From assembly GCA_025462725.1 (NCBI GenBank), contig JAOAPE010000010.1, forward strand, positions 1-64,000: a stretch of 64,000 nt of DNA, read 5' to 3'. Under the pieces are notes generated by a model, which saw only the letters and a program-made list of their open reading frames with translations, had not been told where the DNA came from and ran no database searches. The DNA is from Terriglobales bacterium (GTDB lineage: Bacteria; Acidobacteriota; Terriglobia; Terriglobales; Acidobacteriaceae). Shown here piece by piece: positions 9,267 through 17,667 of this stretch. The position numbers were made by a program, and so were the translations under genes. Every line of letters starts with the position of its first letter. The first letter of the stretch is position 1.

Positions 9267-9685
9267 GATATGTACCGCCCTTCGTTTAAGGAATACCGAC
9301 AACAGTCCGTTCATCGGTGTTGCAGTGGTTAGACTGTACTCGGGTGTAAAAGTAACGATTTTCCTGGGGCCTGTGATGACTTAGTACTTGATGCTCAGCC
9401 AGGCGCTTAGGTTGCAATTTCCTAGGGATGTATTCCTGGGGTAAGAAGCTGTAGCAGATTCAGTGCTTTAGGCTACCCGGTGGGAACGTACCAAACCAGA
9501 AGACGCAAAAACCATTTCCAGACCGACTAAGGTAATTCCAACCCTCCCCCAAGGTCAAGGAAAAACGTCCACCCACCCTCAAACTTTCGTTATAGATTCT
9601 AAGTTGCTGAATCCTTAGCACCTTAGATTTGGCAACTCCGCTCTGGATTCCGCCCTCCCATCTATGAACACGGTTGGAGGTGCTT
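9267..9685. other. Divergent spacer between the omega-like gene and the small membrane protein
   Basis: About 420 bases without a coding frame that looks real. It must contain the promoters for the minus-strand omega-rho pair and the plus-strand stress pair. I see no repeat block here, which is unusual for this window, and no clear RNA gene. Confidence 0.4.
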
Positions 9686-9835
9686 ATGTTGTGGACAATC
9701 TTTGTGATTCTTCTGGTCTTGTGGCTCTTAGGAGTCGTTAGCAGTTACACCCTGGGTGGATTCATCCACATCTTGCTGGTTCTCGCTGTGGTGGCGCTCG
9801 TTTTCCAGCTTATTACCGGTCGCAGAGCTGTCTGA
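9686..9835 (+). CDS. Small membrane protein, lmo0937/DUF5670-like (49 aa)
   Basis: The reading is MLWTIFVILLVLWLLGVVSS, then YTLGGFIHILLVLAVVALVF and QLITGRRAV: two membrane helices joined by a Gly-Gly turn. This matches the lmo0937 family of very short membrane proteins. GGAGG lies seven bases before the ATG. Thirty-two bases separate it from the CsbD gene, so they are probably co-transcribed. Such proteins often accompany stress genes; their molecular job is unknown. Confidence 0.75.
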   Translation: MLWTIFVILLVLWLLGVVSSYTLGGFIHILLVLAVVALVFQLITGRRAV

Positions 9836-9867
9836 CCCAAACCCAAGTTTTTATAAGGAGGAAAGCA

Positions 9868-10086
9868 ATGAATGACGATCGCGCAAAAGGCAAAGTGGAC
9901 GACATTAAAGGTCGCGTAAAGCGTCAAGTCGGTGAATGGACCGGCGACGAAGATCTTCAAGCCGAAGGCACCGCCGACCAAGCCAAGGGCAAAGTCCAAA
10001 ACGCATTTGGCAAAGTAAAGGACGCTGCCAAAGACGTGAAGGACGACATCACCGGCAACAAACGCCGGGACGACGAAGCTGCATAG
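9868..10086 (+). CDS. CsbD family stress protein
   Basis: A 72-aa hydrophilic, charged protein. MNDDRAKGKVDDIKGRVKRQ followed by TGDEDLQAEGTADQAKGKVQ is the CsbD pattern of amphipathic helical repeats. In other bacteria CsbD-like proteins accumulate under the general stress or osmotic response; a precise function is not established. AAGGAGGAAAGCA stands directly before the ATG, giving a very strong start. It ends in an intrinsic terminator that overlaps the end of the convergent hydantoinase gene. The DNA is rich in AAG codons in line with the lysine content. Confidence 0.9.
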   Translation: MNDDRAKGKVDDIKGRVKRQVGEWTGDEDLQAEGTADQAKGKVQNAFGKVKDAAKDVKDDITGNKRRDDEAA

Positions 10087-10106
10087 ACGGCTCCTCGAAA
10101 CCTGGA

Positions 10107-10130
10107 AAAGGCGACTACCCGGTCGCCTTT
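10107..10130 (+). terminator. Intrinsic terminator after csbD, overlapping the stop of hyuA
   Basis: A nine-bp stem (AAAGGCGAC / GTCGCCTTT) with a six-base loop, then a pyrimidine tract TTTTTCTTTTTCT. The minus-strand hydantoinase gene ends at 10115, within the left arm, so its last codons (Lys-rich tail) are encoded by this terminator. Confidence 0.85.
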
Positions 10131-12268
10131 TTCTTTTTCTTTTCCATTTGTTCCAAAATTAGATTCCCCGCCTTGTCTTCGGAATAACTCCACCCCGGCG
10201 GCACCACCGTTGTCCCGCTGTATTCAGTCACGATCGCTGCCCCGGCATACTTCTTTGTGAGGCTCAAGTCCCCGCGCTCCACCACCTGCGTCTTCCTCGC
10301 CTTCCCCGCAAACGTAACCTGTGCCAATTCCGCGACCGAGCCCAACGACCGCCGTCCGACTGCCGCCAGCTTAGGAGGATCCGTCTTGATCCACGCCCGC
10401 AATCGCACCGTCACAATCTCCACCGGACTACCTACCCTTTCATATCCGTATCGGCGTTTGTGCTCGCAATGAAATTCCGCCAACGCCCGCGCCCCATCTC
10501 GAATCGAAATCTCAAAACCCTGCCCCTTGTACCGCACTTCCAACCGCGATTCGAACTGCACTTCGCCTTTCCACCTCTCCGCTTCGAAATCCCGCAGCGC
10601 CCTCTGCTTCAACTCCCTGAACTCCGCCTCCAACTTCGCCAAAGGCATCGCCTTCTCTGCGGTCAACATCACCGTCCGCGAATAATCCTTAACGATGTCG
10701 CTCATCAGTATCCCCACCGCTGACAGCGCCCCCGGCATCGCCGGCACGATCACTCGGGGAATCTCCAGCGATTCTGCCAGCTCGCACCCATGCATCGCCC
10801 CAGCTCCGCCGAACGCCACTAGGCTGAAATCCCGCGTATCGAATCCTTTCTCGATCGACACCACACGAACCGCCTTCTCCATATTCGCGTTCACTACGCG
10901 AATGATCCCCTCAGCGAATTGCATGAGCGATAGTTTCGACCCGCTCTTCCGCAGCCACTCCCCCATCACCCTGCGCGTTCGCTCCACATCCAACTCAAAC
11001 TCGCCGCCCAGAAATCTCTTAGCTGGCAAGCGCCCCAGCAGCAGATTCGCATCGGTCACCGTCGGGGACGTCCCGCGTCCGTAACAGATCGGCCCCGGCT
11101 CTGCTCCCGCCGACTCCGGCCCCACATGCAGCGACCCTCCAGCATCAAACCGCGCGATCGACCCGCCACCCGCGCCCACCGTATGTATGTTGAGCATCGG
11201 CACACGTACCGGCAGCCCCGCTACTTCCGCCTCGTTCGTCGTCGTCGGCGTGCCTTCCACTAGGCAAACATCGGTCGAAGTCCCTCCCATATCGAACCCG
11301 ATAATCTTGTCGTACCCACTGCGCGCGGCCATCGCCGCCGCGCCCACCACACCACCCGCTGGTCCCGAAAGCACCGTCCGCACAGGCTCCCGCGTCGCAG
11401 TCTCCAGCGATGTCAGTCCTCCACTCGACTGCATCACAAACACTCGCGATCCACCCAAACGCCTGCTGACATTGTTCAAGTACTTCGCCATTACTGGCTG
11501 CAAGTACGCGTTCACCACCACTGTGCTCGCGCGCTCGTACTCGCGAAACTCCGGCAAAATCTCATGCGACACCGAGACCGGCACTCCTAACTTCTCCAAC
11601 TCCGCAGCAACTCGCGTCTCATTCTCCGGATTCGCAAACGAGAACAGTAGCGACACTGCGATCGCGTCCGGACGCGCCGTGGCAACCGCTTCCACCAATC
11701 GCGATATATCTTCGTCCGAAGGCGACCTCAGAACCTTCCCATCCTTATCAATTCGCTCCGACACTCCGAACCGCAACTCGCGCATCACCAGCGGCTCTAC
11801 GGCATCGAAAAAGAAGTCATACAGCTTCGGCCTCGCCTGCCTCCCGATCTCGATGGAATCCTCAAATCCGGCGGTCGTCACAAACGCCACACGCCCGCCC
11901 TTGCGCTGCAGCAAGGCATTAGTTCCCACCGTTGTTCCGTGCATCAGCAAAAGATTTCTGTCACGGGGTGTTTCTATTTGCCTCTGCTTTTGATTTTGCT
12001 TTTGCTTCTCGGTGGGAGAGCGGCGCTTTAGCGCCGCGTTGAGAGGTTCCAAAGATTGGGCTTCAGCCATGGGCTCTCCAACGATCTTCCCCACCGCCTC
12101 CGCGATCGCCACCGACGGATCTCCCAGTGTCGAGAACAGCTTCAACACGCATAGCCGATTTGACTCCGCATCGATCCACACGCAGTCCGTGAACGTCCCG
12201 CCCGTATCAATAGCAATGCGCAGCAGCGCACTCTCAATTTTTGTTTTGGATTTGGCTCGACTTCGCAA
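10115..12268 (-). CDS. Hydantoinase/5-oxoprolinase subunit A (HyuA-type), with an in-frame repeat insertion
   Basis: A 717-aa ATP-dependent amidohydrolase of the N-methylhydantoinase A / oxoprolinase family, which opens five-membered cyclic amides. Seen: RIAIDTGGTFTDCV (17-30), HGTTVGTNALL (110-120), GFDMGGTSTDVCL and AGGGSIARFD in the ASKHA-like ATPase core, and VTDANLLLGRLP. The usual partner HyuB is not adjacent; upstream is the prenyltransferase and downstream csbD. Residues 68-101 (KQ- and R-rich) come from repeat blocks E and F read in frame; family members normally lack this stretch. The start is a TTG at 12268 without a good binding site, so the true start may lie closer to residue 15. 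The last residues (KKKKKATG) lie in the csbD terminator. Confidence 0.85.
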   Translation of the reverse strand: MRSRAKSKTKIESALLRIAIDTGGTFTDCVWIDAESNRLCVLKLFSTLGDPSVAIAEAVGKIVGEPMAEAQSLEPLNAALKRRSPTEKQKQNQKQRQIETPRDRNLLLMHGTTVGTNALLQRKGGRVAFVTTAGFEDSIEIGRQARPKLYDFFFDAVEPLVMRELRFGVSERIDKDGKVLRSPSDEDISRLVEAVATARPDAIAVSLLFSFANPENETRVAAELEKLGVPVSVSHEILPEFREYERASTVVVNAYLQPVMAKYLNNVSRRLGGSRVFVMQSSGGLTSLETATREPVRTVLSGPAGGVVGAAAMAARSGYDKIIGFDMGGTSTDVCLVEGTPTTTNEAEVAGLPVRVPMLNIHTVGAGGGSIARFDAGGSLHVGPESAGAEPGPICYGRGTSPTVTDANLLLGRLPAKRFLGGEFELDVERTRRVMGEWLRKSGSKLSLMQFAEGIIRVVNANMEKAVRVVSIEKGFDTRDFSLVAFGGAGAMHGCELAESLEIPRVIVPAMPGALSAVGILMSDIVKDYSRTVMLTAEKAMPLAKLEAEFRELKQRALRDFEAERWKGEVQFESRLEVRYKGQGFEISIRDGARALAEFHCEHKRRYGYERVGSPVEIVTVRLRAWIKTDPPKLAAVGRRSLGSVAELAQVTFAGKARKTQVVERGDLSLTKKYAGAAIVTEYSGTTVVPPGWSYSEDKAGNLILEQMEKKKKKATG
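11966..12067. repeat. Blocks E and F inside the hydantoinase coding sequence
   Basis: The + strand shows an iterated TTTTGC-type tract (about 11983-12006), then the hairpin GCGGCGCTTTAGCGCCGC (12019-12036) and GATTGGGCTTCAGCC. The same hairpin grammar occurs at 16505-16522 in a spacer. Here it is translated as 34 extra residues without breaking the frame. Confidence 0.75.
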
Positions 12269-12337
12269 GCCGGAATTCTACATGAGCAGAAAAGATTACG
12301 AATGAACCAGGAAGTGAAGGTTTTTACAAAAAAGCTT

Positions 12338-12369
12338 TTCTCTGCGCCGCCGCGTCTCCGCGGTGAACA
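12338..12369 (+). repeat. Repeat block C
   Basis: CTCTGCGCCGCCGCGTCTCC and the following GCGGTGAAC form a C block that ends six bases from the stop of the prenyltransferase gene. Confidence 0.6.
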
Positions 12370-12374
12370 CGCTC

Positions 12375-13265
12375 TTAGACTTTCACCAACAAGTCCGCCG
12401 CGATAAACACAAAGAACACTACCGCGATCACGCCATTCATCGTAAAGAACGCTGCATTCAACTTGCTCAGATCATCCGCGCGCACCAATGAATGTTCATA
12501 CGCCAGCAGCATCGCCACAATCACTAGGCCAACGATTGCCAGTTTGCCCAACCCGAAAACCGCGACCAATCCGCACAACAGCAACAACCCGCACAGATGC
12601 AACGCACGCGATATCAACAATGCATTCCCGATCCCGTACGACTGCGGAACCGAGTGCAGCCCGTTGTCCTTGTCGAACTCGCAATCCTGGCACGCATACA
12701 ACACGTCGAACCCCGCCACCCAGCACGTCACCGCCGCCGTGAGCAGGAGTATGCGCGCATCCAGCGAGCCACGCACCGCAATCCACGCCGCTGCCGGAGC
12801 AATCCCTAGCGCGAATCCCAGCACCACATGTGACCACCGCGTGAACCGCTTTGTGTAGGAATAAAACAGGACCACCGCCAACGCCACTGGCGACAAATAA
12901 AGTGTCAGCCGATTCAACTCAGCCGCCGCAAACACGAACACCGCGCATGCAATGACAATGAACACCACCACGAACCCACGCGAGAGCAATCCCGCAGGCA
13001 ATGCTCGCATGCTCGTCCGCGGGTTCGCTCCATCAATTGCCGAATCCACTACCCGATTGAACGCCATCGCCGCTGATCGTGCCGACACCATGCACACCAC
13101 GATCCACAACACCTGCCATCGTGTCGGCCATCCATGCGCCGCCAACATCGCCCCCGACAACGCAAACGGCAGCGCGAACACCGAGTGCTCCCACTTGATC
13201 ATCTCCAGCGTCGTCTGAATATTTTTGATGAACGTCACGAATGTCATTGTAAATGGAAGCGACAT
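12375..13265 (-). CDS. UbiA-family prenyltransferase (MqnP/4-hydroxybenzoate polyprenyltransferase-like)
   Basis: A membrane enzyme of about 296 aa with eight or nine hydrophobic segments that should attach a polyprenyl chain to an aromatic quinone precursor. The first Asp-rich motif is NRVVDSAIDGANPRT, preceded by SARSAAMAF, and the second is YACQDCEFDKDNG. RSAAMAFNR with NPRT is typical of the branch linked to menaquinone by the futalosine route rather than classical UbiA. The frame opens at a GTG (13283) inside the ndk terminator; ATG 13265 or 13247 downstream of the hairpin is more credible, although neither has a clear binding site. No other quinone gene is in the window, so the exact substrate is inferred. 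Confidence 0.85.
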   Translation of the reverse strand: MSLPFTMTFVTFIKNIQTTLEMIKWEHSVFALPFALSGAMLAAHGWPTRWQVLWIVVCMVSARSAAMAFNRVVDSAIDGANPRTSMRALPAGLLSRGFVVVFIVIACAVFVFAAAELNRLTLYLSPVALAVVLFYSYTKRFTRWSHVVLGFALGIAPAAAWIAVRGSLDARILLLTAAVTCWVAGFDVLYACQDCEFDKDNGLHSVPQSYGIGNALLISRALHLCGLLLLCGLVAVFGLGKLAIVGLVIVAMLLAYEHSLVRADDLSKLNAAFFTMNGVIAVVFFVFIAADLLVKV

Positions 13266-13270
13266 GAAAA

Positions 13271-13292
13271 AAGGCGCAGTCACCTGCGCCTT
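13271..13292 (-). terminator. Intrinsic terminator of ndk
   Basis: A nine-bp stem (AAGGCGCAG / CTGCGCCTT) with loop TCAC, followed on the minus strand by six T. It lies 88 bases past the ndk stop and just before the prenyltransferase start. Confidence 0.85.
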
Positions 13293-13350
13293 CCATTTCC
13301 GATTGGGTGCCCGACCTAGCTCTGCTAGGTGGGGTCTTTTAATTTTGCCT

Positions 13351-13380
13351 CAAGCTAAAAGCTAACAGCTAACTGCTGCC
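13351..13380 (+). repeat. Repeat block D abutting the ndk stop
   Basis: Iterated words AAGCTAAAAGCTAACAGCTA and ACTGCTGCC end exactly at the last base before the ndk stop codon. Confidence 0.65.
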
Positions 13381-13800
13381 CTAAAACAACTCATACCCCG
13401 CGAAAAAATAACTCAGCTCAAAGCGGGCCGTATCTTCCGCATCCGACCCATGCACCGCATTGTGTTCGATATTATCCGCATGCTTCTTACGGATTGTTCC
13501 CGCTTCTGCATTCGCGGGATTCGTCGCACCCATCAACTTGCGCCATTCTGCTATGGCATTCTCTTTTTCCATCGCCAGCACCACGATCGGACCGCTCGAC
13601 ATGAACTCGCACAGCGAGCTGAAGAACGGCTTGCCTGCGTGGACGGCATAAAATCCTTCTGCCTGTTCACGATTGATCTCCAGCATCCTCATTCCGATGA
13701 TGCGGAAGCCAGCCGTGTGGATCATGTTTAGGATGTCGCCCGTTGCGTTCTTCTTCACCGCATCCGGCTTAATGATTGCAAATGTGCGTTGATTCTTCAT
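13381..13800 (-). CDS. ndk: Nucleoside-diphosphate kinase
   Basis: A 139-aa enzyme that moves the gamma phosphate between nucleoside triphosphates and diphosphates. [13 protein letters not shown] opens the fold. NAVHGSD carries the phospho-accepting histidine (His117), and FELSYFF closes the core. Length is normal for bacterial Ndk. It shares its strand with sucCD upstream but is separated by 112 bases, and it has its own terminator. A D repeat touches its stop codon. One small departure is [14 protein letters not shown] where many homologues have an Asp-Phe pair. Confidence 0.97.
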   Translation of the reverse strand: MKNQRTFAIIKPDAVKKNATGDILNMIHTAGFRIIGMRMLEINREQAEGFYAVHAGKPFFSSLCEFMSSGPIVVLAMEKENAIAEWRKLMGATNPANAEAGTIRKKHADNIEHNAVHGSDAEDTARFELSYFFAGYELF

Positions 13801-13882
13801 CTTTGAAGTTGGTCTCTTTTCTAGAATTCAGTATCTGAACTTGCCTGATCCGCTTTTAAAACGGGCTTGCCTTTGCTTTCGC

Positions 13883-13912
13883 AGATAGCCGAGAGCTGAC
13901 AGCCGACAGCTT
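13883..13912 (+). repeat. Repeat block D abutting the sucD stop
   Basis: AGATAGCCGAGAGCTGACAG followed by CCGACAGCTTC belongs to the same iterated word family and ends beside the sucD stop. Confidence 0.5.
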
Positions 13913-14791
13913 CTACGCTCCAGCCTTCATCGCCGCGATCAGCGTCTCCCCAATAACCGCCGGCGACTTCACTACCCGAATCCCTGCGGCTTCGAGGGCT
14001 TTCATCTTCTCCGCAGCGGTGCCGTGTCCGCCTGAGATGATCGCTCCAGCGTGGCCCATCCTGCGCCCCGGAGGCGCCGTCTGTCCCGCGATGAATGACA
14101 CCACTGGCTTTTTCACGTTCTTCTTCACGTACTCCGCCGCGGTTTCTTCCGCGTTGCCGCCGATTTCCCCGATCATGATGATCGCTTCCGTCTGCGGATC
14201 TTCGTTGAACAGCTTCAACGCATCTACGAAGTTGGTCCCAATGATCGGATCGCCACCAATGCCGATGGCAGTCGACTGCCCGATTCCCCGCTGCGTCAGC
14301 TGAAACACCGCTTCATAGGTCAGCGTTCCCGAGCGCGAGACGATTCCCACATTTCCTTCTTTGTGGATCTTCCCCGGCATGATTCCGATCTTGCACTTGC
14401 CCGGCGAGATGATTCCGGGACAGTTCGGCCCGATCAGCCGCGACTTCTTTCCCTTCAGGTATTCCCACGCGCGCACCATATCCAGCGCCGGAATGCCTTC
14501 GGTGATGCACACCACCAGCGGAATCTCCGCGTCGACTGCTTCCATGATGGCGTCTGCTGCAAACGGAGGAGGAACAAAGATCACCGTCGCATTCGCGCCC
14601 GTTTGCTTCACTGCATCGGCCACTGTGTTGAACACCGGCCAGCCTTCGTGCGTGGTGCCGCCCTTGCCCGGAGTCACACCGCCAACCACTTTCGTTCCGT
14701 ACTCCGCGCAGCCCTTCGCGTGGAATGTTCCTTCACGCCCGGTGATTCCCTGCACGATCAGCTTCGTATTCTTATCAACCAGTATGCTCAT
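13913..14791 (-). CDS. sucD: Succinate--CoA ligase subunit alpha
   Basis: A 292-aa subunit of the citric-acid-cycle enzyme that interconverts succinyl-CoA and succinate with nucleotide phosphorylation. The N-terminal CoA-binding Rossmann domain has [30 protein letters not shown] and the [17 protein letters not shown] region carry the histidine that becomes phosphorylated. The start codon follows the sucC stop with no base between, so the two are translationally coupled. Length is normal. Confidence 0.97.
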   Translation of the reverse strand: MSILVDKNTKLIVQGITGREGTFHAKGCAEYGTKVVGGVTPGKGGTTHEGWPVFNTVADAVKQTGANATVIFVPPPFAADAIMEAVDAEIPLVVCITEGIPALDMVRAWEYLKGKKSRLIGPNCPGIISPGKCKIGIMPGKIHKEGNVGIVSRSGTLTYEAVFQLTQRGIGQSTAIGIGGDPIIGTNFVDALKLFNEDPQTEAIIMIGEIGGNAEETAAEYVKKNVKKPVVSFIAGQTAPPGRRMGHAGAIISGGHGTAAEKMKALEAAGIRVVKSPAVIGETLIAAMKAGA

Positions 14792-15970
14792 CTATGCGTT
14801 CCCCTTCGCGGCGGCCACAACTTTTTCAGCGGCGTCTTTCATCGTCTCGGCCACAATGAAGTTGAATCCGGAATTCTTCAGTATCTCTCGGCCCTGCTCC
14901 ACGTTCGTGCCTTCAAGACGCAACACGATCGGCAACTTGATGTTCGTCTTCTTTGCCGCCTCCACTACGCCGTTCGCCAGCGTGTCCACGCGCAGGATTC
15001 CACCGAAGATATTGATCAGCACCGCTTTCACGTTCTTGTCGCTCAGCAAGATCTTGAACGCGCTCTCCACCTGCTGCGCGTTCGCTCCACCACCAACGTC
15101 CAGGAAGTTCGCCGCAGACCCGCCCGCATACTGAATGATGTCCATCGTCGCCATCGCCAATCCCGCGCCATTCACCATGCAGCCCACATTGCCGTCCAGC
15201 TTAATGTAGTTAAGGCTGAATTTTGAGGCTTCCACTTCCAGCGGATCTTCCTCTTCCACGTCGCGCAACTCTTTTAAATCCTTGTGACGGAACATCGCGT
15301 TGTCATCAAAGTTGACCTTCGCATCCAGCGCGAACAGGTGTCCATCCGTCGTCGTGATGAAAGGATTGATCTCCAGCAGCGACGCGTCTGTATCTTCGTA
15401 AGCCTTGTACAGCGCCAGCATGAACTTAACTGCTTCATTGATCTGCTCAGCCTTTAAGCCCAATCCGAACGCCAGCTTGCGCGCTTGAAACGCCTGCAAT
15501 CCCACTGCGGGATCAATGTATTCCTTGAGGATTTTCTCCGGAGTCTTCGCCGCGACCTCTTCGATATCCATGCCACCCTCTGACGATGCCATGAACACCA
15601 GCTTCGCGCTCTCGCGGTCCAACACAATGCTCAGGTAAAGTTCGCGCTCGATCGGCAGCGTCTCCTCGATCAGCAACCGACGCACCTTTTGTCCTTCAGG
15701 CCCCGTCTGGTGCGTGACTAGCTGCATTCCGAGAATGTCAGAGATGTACTTCGTCGCGACATTGAGATCTTTCGCAACCTTCACGCCGCCGCCCTTGCCG
15801 CGGCCACCGGCATGTATCTGCGCCTTGACTACAACGCCCTTCGCGCCCGCATCCAGCAGCTTCTTGGCTGCAGTCTCGGCCTCATCGCGTGTGGCCGCCA
15901 TCTCGCCGCGCGGTATCGCGACTCCATATTTCGACAGGATTGCCTTTGCCTGGTACTCGTGTATTTTCAT
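14792..15970 (-). CDS. sucC: Succinate--CoA ligase subunit beta (ADP-forming)
   Basis: A 392-aa ATP-grasp subunit. [20 protein letters not shown] opens the domain. [16 protein letters not shown] is the Gly-rich nucleotide loop, EINPF binds metal, and NIFGGI with [10 protein letters not shown] belongs to the C-terminal flavodoxin-like domain that contacts SucD. It pairs stoichiometrically with SucD directly downstream. Upstream lies a 660-base repeat-rich spacer that must hold the promoter. Confidence 0.97.
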   Translation of the reverse strand: MKIHEYQAKAILSKYGVAIPRGEMAATRDEAETAAKKLLDAGAKGVVVKAQIHAGGRGKGGGVKVAKDLNVATKYISDILGMQLVTHQTGPEGQKVRRLLIEETLPIERELYLSIVLDRESAKLVFMASSEGGMDIEEVAAKTPEKILKEYIDPAVGLQAFQARKLAFGLGLKAEQINEAVKFMLALYKAYEDTDASLLEINPFITTTDGHLFALDAKVNFDDNAMFRHKDLKELRDVEEEDPLEVEASKFSLNYIKLDGNVGCMVNGAGLAMATMDIIQYAGGSAANFLDVGGGANAQQVESAFKILLSDKNVKAVLINIFGGILRVDTLANGVVEAAKKTNIKLPIVLRLEGTNVEQGREILKNSGFNFIVAETMKDAAEKVVAAAKGNA

Positions 15971-16115
15971 GGTTTGTGCAGGTGTACTACAGACTTTCCG
16001 GTGCAGTAGAGAACTTGTGATTCTATAAGAGACAACCTGCTCTTGTCATTCCACACGCGTTGCGATTCCACCAGTTCTCTCCCCAGCACTAATCACTTCA
16101 TGCCGCTAGGTTTTA

Positions 16116-16607
16116 CATCCCGAGCGAGCGCCCATCATCTCCGACCTCAGCGCAGTGGGTTTGTCGCGACGAGGGATCCATATCATTCTGCACTCCAATT
16201 GCAACCAGCACTCCACTTGACCTTGTCATCCTGAGCGGAGCGCAGCGCAGTCGAAGGATCCCTATCACTCTGCAACCTGCATGCAAGCACTGGTGTTAGG
16301 TTTTTTTGTGGCACAGCGCCCTCGGCTGTGCGAATTCAATAAACTGCAATCCGTATGTAAACAGCAATCCGTCTTGAATTGTCATCCAGAGCGCTTTTTT
16401 CTGGCGCGAAGGATGTTGCGCTTAGCACTCTGCAAGCTGTTCGCACATGCTACGAACGAGGCCATGATCTTTTCGACTTGCCGCGAAGCGGCACCGGTGG
16501 AAGAGCGGGGCTTTAGCCCCGCGTTGGGCTGTACTAGGGCTGGGCTTCAGCCCCGGCGGTTTTTAGGATTGAGATCCCCTGCGACCTCCGCGTCCTCTGC
16601 GGTGAAA
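16116..16607 (+). repeat. Composite repeat array (A'', A, B, F, C)
   Basis: In order: a divergent A-like copy (16116-16192), full A (16223-16275), a GTGGCACAGCGCC.. inverted motif (about 16308-16332), B (16379-16436), F with hairpin GCGGGGCTTTAGCCCCGC (16505-16522) and a second GGGCTTCAGCCCC motif to 16560, then C (16578-16607). This fills the sucC to MOSC spacer. Confidence 0.8.
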
Positions 16608-16634
16608 TCGCTTTTTGAATCTCCCAATGCTCTA

Positions 16635-17267
16635 ATGAATCCACTGCTTGTGCACATTGCCACCATCCAAGTCGGCCTCCCTCAGCGACGCGACCCCGAC
16701 GACGATCCCTGGTTCACCGGCATCTTCAAATCCAAGATTGACGGCCCCCTTCACATGAACAAACGCAATCTCGACGGCGACGCCCAAGCCGATCTCCGCG
16801 TTCACGGCGGCCCCAACAAAGCCGTAATGGCCTACTCCGCCGAACACTATCCCGCTTGGCGCTCTGAATTAGAAATCGCAGACTTCCCTTTCGGTGCCTT
16901 CGGAGAAAATCTCACCGTCATCGGCGCCAAAGAAGACGACATTTGTGTTGGCGACATTCACCAGATCGGCACCGCCACTCTGCAAGTTTCGCAACCTCGC
17001 TCGCCCTGCTGGAAACTCGCGCGCAAATGGGACATGCCCGACTTGCCCAAACGCCTAGTCATCTCAGGACGCTCCGGCTGGTACTACCGTGTGCTCAATG
17101 AAGGCACTGTGGATAGCGAACAAGACATCAAGCTGCTCGAGCGCCCGCTTCCTGATTGGACCATCCGCCGCATCTGCGACGTGACCTACGGGATCGAACG
17201 CCAACCCGGCGACCTCGCCGCTATGAATGCACTCGACCTTCTCGCCTCACAATGGAAACGACTCTAG
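16635..17267 (+). CDS. MOSC domain protein (YiiM-like)
   Basis: A 210-aa protein. VHGGPNKAVMAYSAEHY, then FGAFGENLTV and SQPRSPCWKLARKW, are MOSC-domain landmarks; the Cys in RSPCW is the conserved sulfur-carrying residue. MOSC proteins use pyridoxal- or molybdenum-cofactor-linked sulfur chemistry. YiiM-type members reduce N-hydroxylated compounds such as 6-hydroxylaminopurine. The reading frame is open far upstream (to 16281) but that part is translated repeat, so ATG 16635 is taken although its binding site is poor. The next gene begins 30 bases later on the same strand. Confidence 0.85.
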   Translation: MNPLLVHIATIQVGLPQRRDPDDDPWFTGIFKSKIDGPLHMNKRNLDGDAQADLRVHGGPNKAVMAYSAEHYPAWRSELEIADFPFGAFGENLTVIGAKEDDICVGDIHQIGTATLQVSQPRSPCWKLARKWDMPDLPKRLVISGRSGWYYRVLNEGTVDSEQDIKLLERPLPDWTIRRICDVTYGIERQPGDLAAMNALDLLASQWKRL

Positions 17268-17296
17268 CGCCCAATGGCGGCGTATAATCCGCGCCT

Positions 17297-17644
17297 ATGT
17301 CCTTATTTTGGCGTGGGCTCACCCTTCTCGTCGTTCTCCCCTGCCTCGCTCAATCACCTATCACCATAATCCCGCACCCACCGCGGCCTGAAGAATCCCC
17401 GACAATCATTCGTCCGCAAGAAGTGCCGACCATTACTTTGCGACCTACTCCCGCTGCCAGACGCAAGGAAATGCTCGACTCATTGGGAAAGGAATTCGTT
17501 GAACTCGACCAGCTCACTGCAGAACTCAAAGCTGCGGTAATACAGAGCAGCACAGAAAAATTGTCGGTTGACGTTTTGCGCAAAACAGAGCAGCTGGAAA
17601 AAATCGCCAGAAAGATTCGCAACACTTACAAGCAGGCTTACTGA
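17297..17644 (+). CDS. Short secreted protein of unknown function
   Basis: A 115-aa protein with a signal peptide (MSLFWRGLTLLVVLPCLAQS), a Pro-rich segment (about 25-55) and a C-terminal helical part, MLDSLGKEFVELDQLTAELK to about 110, that could form a coiled coil. No family recognised. It sits 30 bases after the MOSC gene and 23 bases before the hydrolase, all on the plus strand, so the three may be one operon. Confidence 0.6.
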   Translation: MSLFWRGLTLLVVLPCLAQSPITIIPHPPRPEESPTIIRPQEVPTITLRPTPAARRKEMLDSLGKEFVELDQLTAELKAAVIQSSTEKLSVDVLRKTEQLEKIARKIRNTYKQAY

Positions 17645-17667
17645 CATATATTTCGCCAGGAGTCCCC

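Noticed and set aside
13266-13283. GTG start of the prenyltransferase at 13283
   Set aside because: It lies inside the ndk terminator hairpin, which would block initiation; starts at 13265 or 13247 are more credible.
16281-16634. N-terminal extension of the MOSC protein
   Set aside because: The extra 118 residues are translated repeat blocks A, B, F and C; the MOSC family starts near MNPLLVHIATIQ.
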